A DNA stretch of 36,991 nucleotides. Origin: an uncultured Prevotellaceae bacterium. GTDB lineage: Bacteria; Bacteroidota; Bacteroidia; Bacteroidales; Bacteroidaceae. The stretch is from contig ONKX01000034.1 in assembly GCA_900318555.1 (NCBI GenBank), positions 1 to 36,991 on the forward strand. The letters are read 5' to 3'. The position numbers and the translations under genes are program-made. Each line of letters begins with the position of its first letter. The first letter of the stretch is position 1. The notes beneath the pieces are model-generated. The model did no database searches. It was given only the letters and a program-made list of their open reading frames with translations, and was not told the origin of the DNA. This document shows, in pieces, positions 33,851 through 36,991 of this stretch.

Positions 33851-35293
33851 ATGGGATATAGTCAATTCCTCAATATGATTCCCGAGGCCTTGTTGGTTCT
33901 CGCATTGATTATCGTGTTCTTCGCCGACTTCTGTCTGCACAAGAGCGAGCGCAAGGTTGGCGTGCTTGGTAAGTTGACGGCTGCCCTGCTGCTCTGCCAG
34001 ACTATCATGCTCACCACCGTTGCCCCTGCTGAGGCTTTCGGCGGAATGTATGTCGCTTCGCAGGCTGCACAGGTCATGAAGCTCATCCTCACCTTCGGTA
34101 CGTTTATCGTCGTTGTGATGGCCGAGCCTTGGCTGGAGAACGAAGCCCGCAAGTATGCTGGTGAGTTCCATCTGCTGGTACTCTCTACCTTGCTCGGTAT
34201 GTATATTATGATGTCCAGCGGCTCGTTCCTGCTGTTCTTCCTCGGACTGGAGACTGCCTCAGTGCCTATGGCCTGCTTGGTGGCTTTCGACAAATGGAAG
34301 AAGAAGTCAGCCGAGGCTGCTGCCAAGTATGTGCTGGTGGCTACCTTCTCGAGCGGTGTCATGCTTTATGGCATCTCGTTCATCTATGCCGCTACTGGTA
34401 CGCTCTACTTCGGCGATGTTGCCAATGCGCTGAGCGACCGCTACATGTTCAGCCCGTTGCAGCTGATGGGCCTGGTATTCTTCTTCAGCGGTCTGGCCTT
34501 CAAGTTGTCGTTGGTACCGTTCCACTTCTGGACTGCCGACACCTACGAGGGCGCTCCCACACCTATCACCGGTTACCTCTCTGTCTGCTCGAAGGGTGCT
34601 GCCGCCTTTGCTGCACTGGTCATCCTCGCTAAGGCTTTCGGTCCGATGATTGACTATTGGGAGTACATGCTCTACGTAGTTATCGTCCTGTCTATCACCA
34701 TCGCCAACCTCTTTGCCATCCGTCAGAGCGAGCTCAAGCGCTTCATGGCCTTCAGCTCTATCTCGCAGGCCGGCTACATCATGTTGGCTGTTATCGGTGG
34801 TTCGCAGATGGGTATGACTTCGCTGATGTACTACGTGCTGGTTTACATTGTGGCCAACATGGCAGTCTTCACCGTCATCTCTACCGTAGAGCAGAACAAC
34901 GGTGGTGCCACGAAGATGTCTGATTATGATGGTTTGTACCAGACCAACCCCAAGCTGGCGTTCCTCATGACGCTGGCCCTGTTCTCGCTGGCTGGTATTC
35001 CGCCGTTTGCAGGTATGTTCTCTAAGTTCTTCGTGTTCATGGCTGCTGCCGAGCAGGGCTCCTTCTGGGCCTACTTCGTGGTCTTTGTAGCCTTGGTCAA
35101 CACCGTTGTGAGCTTGTACTACTATCTGCTCATCGTCAAGGCTATGTACATCAAGCCTTCTGACAGCCCGCTGCCCACGTTCAAGACCGACGTTAACACC
35201 CGTGTGGCTTTGGCTCTCTGCACCGCAGGCATTGCCCTCTTCGGCATCTGCTCGTGCATCTACGACTATCTGTTTGCTGCCTCGGCATTCTAA
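33851..35293 (+). CDS. nuoN: NADH-quinone oxidoreductase subunit N
   Basis: Antiporter-like membrane subunit adjacent to NuoK. I choose the ATG at 33851 (MGYSQFLNMIPEALL); the in-frame TTG nine bases upstream is inside a repeat. About fourteen helices over 480 residues. The conserved Glu lies in LLFFLGLETASVPMACLVAFDK (about 132-153), the Lys in FFSGLAFKLSLVPFHFWTADTYEGAPTPIT (about 214-243), and SLAGIPPFAGMFSKFFVF marks the second conserved Lys. Last gene of the nuo operon, followed by a strong terminator. Confidence 0.96.
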   Translation: MGYSQFLNMIPEALLVLALIIVFFADFCLHKSERKVGVLGKLTAALLLCQTIMLTTVAPAEAFGGMYVASQAAQVMKLILTFGTFIVVVMAEPWLENEARKYAGEFHLLVLSTLLGMYIMMSSGSFLLFFLGLETASVPMACLVAFDKWKKKSAEAAAKYVLVATFSSGVMLYGISFIYAATGTLYFGDVANALSDRYMFSPLQLMGLVFFFSGLAFKLSLVPFHFWTADTYEGAPTPITGYLSVCSKGAAAFAALVILAKAFGPMIDYWEYMLYVVIVLSITIANLFAIRQSELKRFMAFSSISQAGYIMLAVIGGSQMGMTSLMYYVLVYIVANMAVFTVISTVEQNNGGATKMSDYDGLYQTNPKLAFLMTLALFSLAGIPPFAGMFSKFFVFMAAAEQGSFWAYFVVFVALVNTVVSLYYYLLIVKAMYIKPSDSPLPTFKTDVNTRVALALCTAGIALFGICSCIYDYLFAASAF

Positions 35294-35311
35294 GACAGCA
35301 AATCACTATAG

Positions 35312-35361
35312 GGACGGTTTCACCGTGTAATGGTATTACACAGCGGAACCGTCTCTTTTTT
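35312..35361 (+). terminator. Terminator of the nuo operon
   Basis: A long interrupted hairpin (GACGGTT with AACCGTC, and inner GTGTAAT with ATTACAC around a GGT loop) is followed by a T run. It lies 20 bp after the nuoN stop. Confidence 0.9.
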
Positions 35362-35369
35362 GCATAATA

Positions 35370-35404
35370 GGGATTTTCCCTTCATCTTTTCGGGATTTTC
35401 CCTT
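35370..35404 (+). promoter_or_regulatory. Paired GGGATTTTCCC element upstream of the glycine-zipper lipoprotein gene
   Basis: GGGATTTTCCCTT occurs at 35370-35382 and again at 35392-35404, starts 22 bp apart (about two helix turns). The second copy runs directly into the -33 TTTG at 35403. Each copy is a near-palindrome (GGGA/TCCC). This arrangement resembles a two-site operator; the binding protein is unknown. Confidence 0.5.
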
Positions 35405-35434
35405 TGATGGCAACAGAAAAAATGTGTATCTTTG
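35403..35434 (+). promoter_or_regulatory. Promoter of the glycine-zipper lipoprotein gene
   Basis: TTTG (35403-35406) and TATCTTTG (35427-35434) with a 20-bp spacer match both elements. The ATG is at 35463. Confidence 0.82.
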
Positions 35435-35462
35435 CAGCGTAAACATCAAAATACAGACGATT

Positions 35463-35999
35463 ATGAAAAAGAGTTTCGTTGTAATAATGCTATCACTGCT
35501 GACTATGAGCAGTTGCGGTACCTACACCGCCGATGGCGCGATGACAGGTGGAATGTTCGGAGCCATGATTGGTTCGGCCGTTGGTGGTATCTCCGGTGGC
35601 TGGCGTGGCAGTAACGTCGGACAGATAGTAGGCATGGCGGGTGGTGCAGCCGTTGGTGCTGCCATTGGTGCCGCAGAGGATAAGAAACAAGAGGAAAAGA
35701 TTCAGCAATACCGTCGGGAGCAGGCACAGCGCAGAGCAGCCCGTCAGCGTGCTTACAGCTATGACAATGGTAATGGCAATGGTAATGGTAATGCCAACGG
35801 CTCCAACGACAGCGGCTTCGACCCCACCAACAGTGGCGACGACCGCATCGTCCTTGATCTGCCCGACAGTCGTCCGCAGCAGTCGGCATCCGCAAAACCT
35901 TCAACGGCCAAGCCTGCAAAGGTGAAGCCGGTGACACCAAAGCGGAAGACCAAGTCCGTAAAGAGTAAAGAACCTGTTGATGATGTGTACGTCCTGTAG
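35463..35999 (+). CDS. Glycine-zipper lipoprotein of unknown function
   Basis: 178 residues. The start ATG at 35463 gives MKKSFVVIMLSLLTMSSCG, a lipoprotein signal with Cys at residue 18. Next comes a glycine-zipper segment (TGGMFGAMIGSAVGGISGG ... GQIVGMAGGAAVGAAIGAA, about 27-71), as in YMGG/OmpA-like surface lipoproteins, which can insert in or associate with membranes. A charged, Arg/Gln-rich helix (about 72-98) is followed by an (NG)n stretch (about 102-113) and a basic Lys/Pro/Ser-rich tail ending EPVDDVYVL. No enzyme motif is seen. It has its own promoter and probably a terminator, so it is monocistronic. Confidence 0.85.
   Translation: MKKSFVVIMLSLLTMSSCGTYTADGAMTGGMFGAMIGSAVGGISGGWRGSNVGQIVGMAGGAAVGAAIGAAEDKKQEEKIQQYRREQAQRRAARQRAYSYDNGNGNGNGNANGSNDSGFDPTNSGDDRIVLDLPDSRPQQSASAKPSTAKPAKVKPVTPKRKTKSVKSKEPVDDVYVL
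35766..35801 (+). repeat. Coding hexanucleotide repeat (NG)n in the lipoprotein gene
   Basis: Six 6-bp units (AATGGT, AATGGC, AATGCC, AACGGC types) encode alternating Asn-Gly or Asn-Ala. The period is a multiple of three, unlike the heptads elsewhere. Confidence 0.85.
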
Positions 36000-36026
36000 T
36001 TTCTTGGCAGGAAATTAGAAAAACAG

Positions 36027-36064
36027 ATAACGGCAGATCCATGAATTGTGGGGTCTGCCGTTAT
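36027..36064. terminator. Bidirectional terminator between the lipoprotein and XRE genes
   Basis: A 14-bp stem (ATAACGGCAGATCC with GGGTCTGCCGTTAT, one wobble) encloses a 10-nt loop. The minus-strand side is followed by CTGTTTTTC and the plus side by a T-rich stretch, so it can serve both converging genes. Confidence 0.75.
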
Positions 36065-36079
36065 TGCTTGTTTTAACAA

Positions 36080-36100
36080 CTGTCATCTGTCATTTGTCAT
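36080..36100 (+). repeat. Heptad repeat downstream of the XRE gene
   Basis: Three 7-bp units (CTGTCAT, CTGTCAT, TTGTCAT) in the convergent spacer. Confidence 0.75.
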
Positions 36101-36119
36101 TAGCTTATCCTACATTCTT

Positions 36120-36440
36120 TTATAATACCGTGAGCGAAATGCGTTTTCCCAATCCTGAGAAAATGCGGAAGAGCGTAGAGAGCTGCACATCAGCGTGCCC
36201 GTTCTCTATCTTTGAGATATAGCTCTTTTTAGTACCAATCTTAGCGGCTAACTGCTCCTGAGTCAGTCCTGCCAGACGACGCTGCTCCTTTAAGCATTCC
36301 GCTAAGCAAAATGCTTCAGCCTCTGCTTCAAAATTCTCACGAGCCTCTGTTCCACGCTCTCCGTACTCGGCATCTAGCAGTTCATCGAAACTCGTACATT
36401 CCATAATTGCTTCTTTCTTCTTAGTGCGAATTTTGTCCAT
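36120..36440 (-). CDS. XRE-family antitoxin-like regulator (HigA-like), orphan
   Basis: 106 residues. A helix-turn-helix of the Cro/C1 type is clear: LAGLTQEQLAAKIGTKKSYISKIENGHADVQLSTLFRIFSGLG (about 57-99). The N-terminal acidic extension (ECTSFDELLDAEYGERGTEARENFEAEAEAF) is typical of antitoxins encoded after a RelE/HigB-type toxin. No toxin frame is present upstream; the promoter lies immediately before the gene. It may be a lone antitoxin, a remnant, or a stand-alone repressor. The ATG at 36440 is 20 bp after the -7 element; an internal ATG at 36404 is also possible. Confidence 0.82.
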   Translation of the reverse strand: MDKIRTKKKEAIMECTSFDELLDAEYGERGTEARENFEAEAEAFCLAECLKEQRRLAGLTQEQLAAKIGTKKSYISKIENGHADVQLSTLFRIFSGLGKRISLTVL

Positions 36441-36459
36441 CGGTCATCACTTTGCGCTG

Positions 36460-36491
36460 CAAAGTTAATTAATTAATGAACATTTGCCAAA
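36460..36491 (-). promoter_or_regulatory. Promoter of the HigA-like gene
   Basis: On the minus strand, TTTG (36488-36491) and TAACTTTG (36460-36467) are spaced by 20 bp. This fixes the gene as monocistronic and rules out a toxin in front of it. Confidence 0.78.
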
Positions 36492-36524
36492 TTTTTTTTG
36501 TGTTTTTTAATATCTTAGAGCAAA

Positions 36525-36557
36525 AAGAATCGCTACCTGTGGATGATAGCGATTCTT
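36525..36557. repeat. Perfect 11-bp inverted repeat
   Basis: AAGAATCGCTA and TAGCGATTCTT flank 11 nt. No T tract follows, so it is not an obvious terminator. Confidence 0.7.
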
Positions 36558-36752
36558 GAGTATGTTCGACGATCTCACGAAAAACTGGTTCTGAATTTTC
36601 TTACTCAACTTTCCTAAAAGTGGATCATCGAGAACCGACCCGCTTTTTTTGCGTCACCAAGACATCGAGAAACTACAAAACTAGATTTTGCGTTTCCCCC
36701 TTCCCCCTACACTTAAATCTTCGGGAATGCCGATGTACAAATGGTTTGAGGC

Positions 36753-36781
36753 CAGTGTAGGGTGCGCTCCACCCTACACTG
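36753..36781. repeat. Perfect 12-bp inverted repeat CAGTGTAGGGTG
   Basis: CAGTGTAGGGTG pairs with CACCCTACACTG around CGCTC. The half-site CCCTACACT occurs twice more nearby, at about 36705 and 36794, so this is a cluster of the same short word. Confidence 0.85.
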
Positions 36782-36898
36782 ACCCTTACCTTACCCTACA
36801 CTGTGAACATTAAGGGCGCAGTGCCAGTCAGACATTACACACTGGCAAAGTCAATGCTATTAATACAAGTCATTATTCCGACGTGCACGGACTGCCAG

Positions 36899-36957
36899 TT
36901 TGCAGCCTACGGAATCTGAGTTCGCAGCCTACGGAATCTGAGTTCGCAGCCTACGGA
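36899..36957 (+). repeat. 22-bp tandem repeat, 2.7 copies
   Basis: Units with core GCAGCCTACGGAATCTGAG start at 36899, 36921 and 36943; the third copy is cut short by a run of A. The first copy has TTT where the others have TTC at the start. No spacer between units, so it is not a CRISPR array. Confidence 0.92.
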
Positions 36958-36991
36958 AAAAACAGCTGCATACAAGCAAGCTTCTTTCATT

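Larger units (their letters stand above)
36468..36991. other. Gene-free repeat-rich tail of the window
   Basis: No credible gene is seen in the last ~520 bp. It holds the 11-bp and 12-bp inverted repeats, the CCCTACACT cluster, a TGCCAGT/ACTGGCA pair (36821-36846) and the 22-bp tandem repeat. The minus strand carries a short open stretch (about 36510-36655, with residues RSSNILKNRYHPQVAILF) without a start codon, perhaps a gene remnant. The mix suggests the edge of a mobile or degraded region continuing outside the window. Confidence 0.5.

Noticed and set aside
25167-35293. Absence of nuoE, nuoF and nuoG as an anomaly
   Set aside because: The 11-subunit form with fused nuoCD and no NADH module is already known in Bacteroidetes.
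35370-35404. GGGATTTTCC resembles the eukaryotic NF-kB site
   Set aside because: Chance match in a bacterial promoter; no biological link.
36767-36940. Open stretch on the plus strand through the repeat region
   Set aside because: No start codon, no family resemblance, and it reads through the repeats; not supported as a gene.
36899-36957. Possible CRISPR array from the 22-bp repeats
   Set aside because: Units are directly adjacent without spacers, only 2.7 copies, and no cas genes are near.

Overview
The window looks like chromosome from a Bacteroidales bacterium, most likely a Prevotellaceae member (Prevotella/Segatella type). Evidence: at least nine promoters match the Bacteroidetes -33 TTTG / -7 TAnnTTTG pattern, several with exactly 20 bp between the elements. 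Shine-Dalgarno sequences are mostly absent. TonB-dependent receptors and SPII lipoproteins are present, and a complex I operon has a fused nuoCD and no nuoEFG. Anaerobic metabolism genes (nrdDG, a Dcu-type C4-dicarboxylate carrier) fit an anaerobe. The species assignment is inference.

Layout, left to right. (1) 1-5.6 kb: the 3' part of a frameshifted TonB receptor, then a cobalamin riboswitch driving a BtuB-like TonB receptor and a lipoprotein cobaltochelatase of the CbiK family; this is a B12/metal acquisition unit. (2) 5.7-7.8 kb: ilvC behind a structured 5' leader, then an inositol-monophosphatase-family gene. (3) 7.8-14.1 kb, minus strand: pepP, a secreted C1B cysteine peptidase, recJ and recQ, closely packed and probably read from one promoter near 14.16 kb. 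(4) 14.25-17.7 kb: truA, an EamA-type transporter, trpS and a small outer-membrane barrel. (5) 17.8-20.2 kb, minus strand: a DcuA/DcuB-type carrier and an agmatine deiminase. (6) 20.3-24.6 kb: a degenerate mini ABC ATPase overlapping a two-helix membrane protein, then nrdD, nrdG and a MurU-like nucleotidyltransferase. (7) A small XRE-like regulator. (8) 25.2-35.3 kb: the complex I operon nuoA-B-CD-H-I-J-K-L-M-N, with nuoM disrupted by an apparent short deletion. (9) 35.3-37.0 kb: a glycine-zipper lipoprotein, an orphan HigA-like antitoxin, and a gene-free tail of inverted and tandem repeats.

The most unusual signal is not a gene. Ten loci carry short tandem arrays with a period of exactly 7 bp, each with its own unit sequence. 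They sit in spacers, inside the B12 riboswitch, and inside variable loops or tails of five coding sequences (the BtuB-like receptor, the inositol-phosphatase-like gene, pepP, agmatine deiminase, nuoB). Other points worth a second look: the signature-less ABC ATPase and its membrane partner in front of nrdD, the two broken genes, a tandem TCTAGA 9-mer between nrdD and nrdG, a paired GGGATTTTCCC element beside a promoter, and a hairpin-encoded insertion in RecQ.
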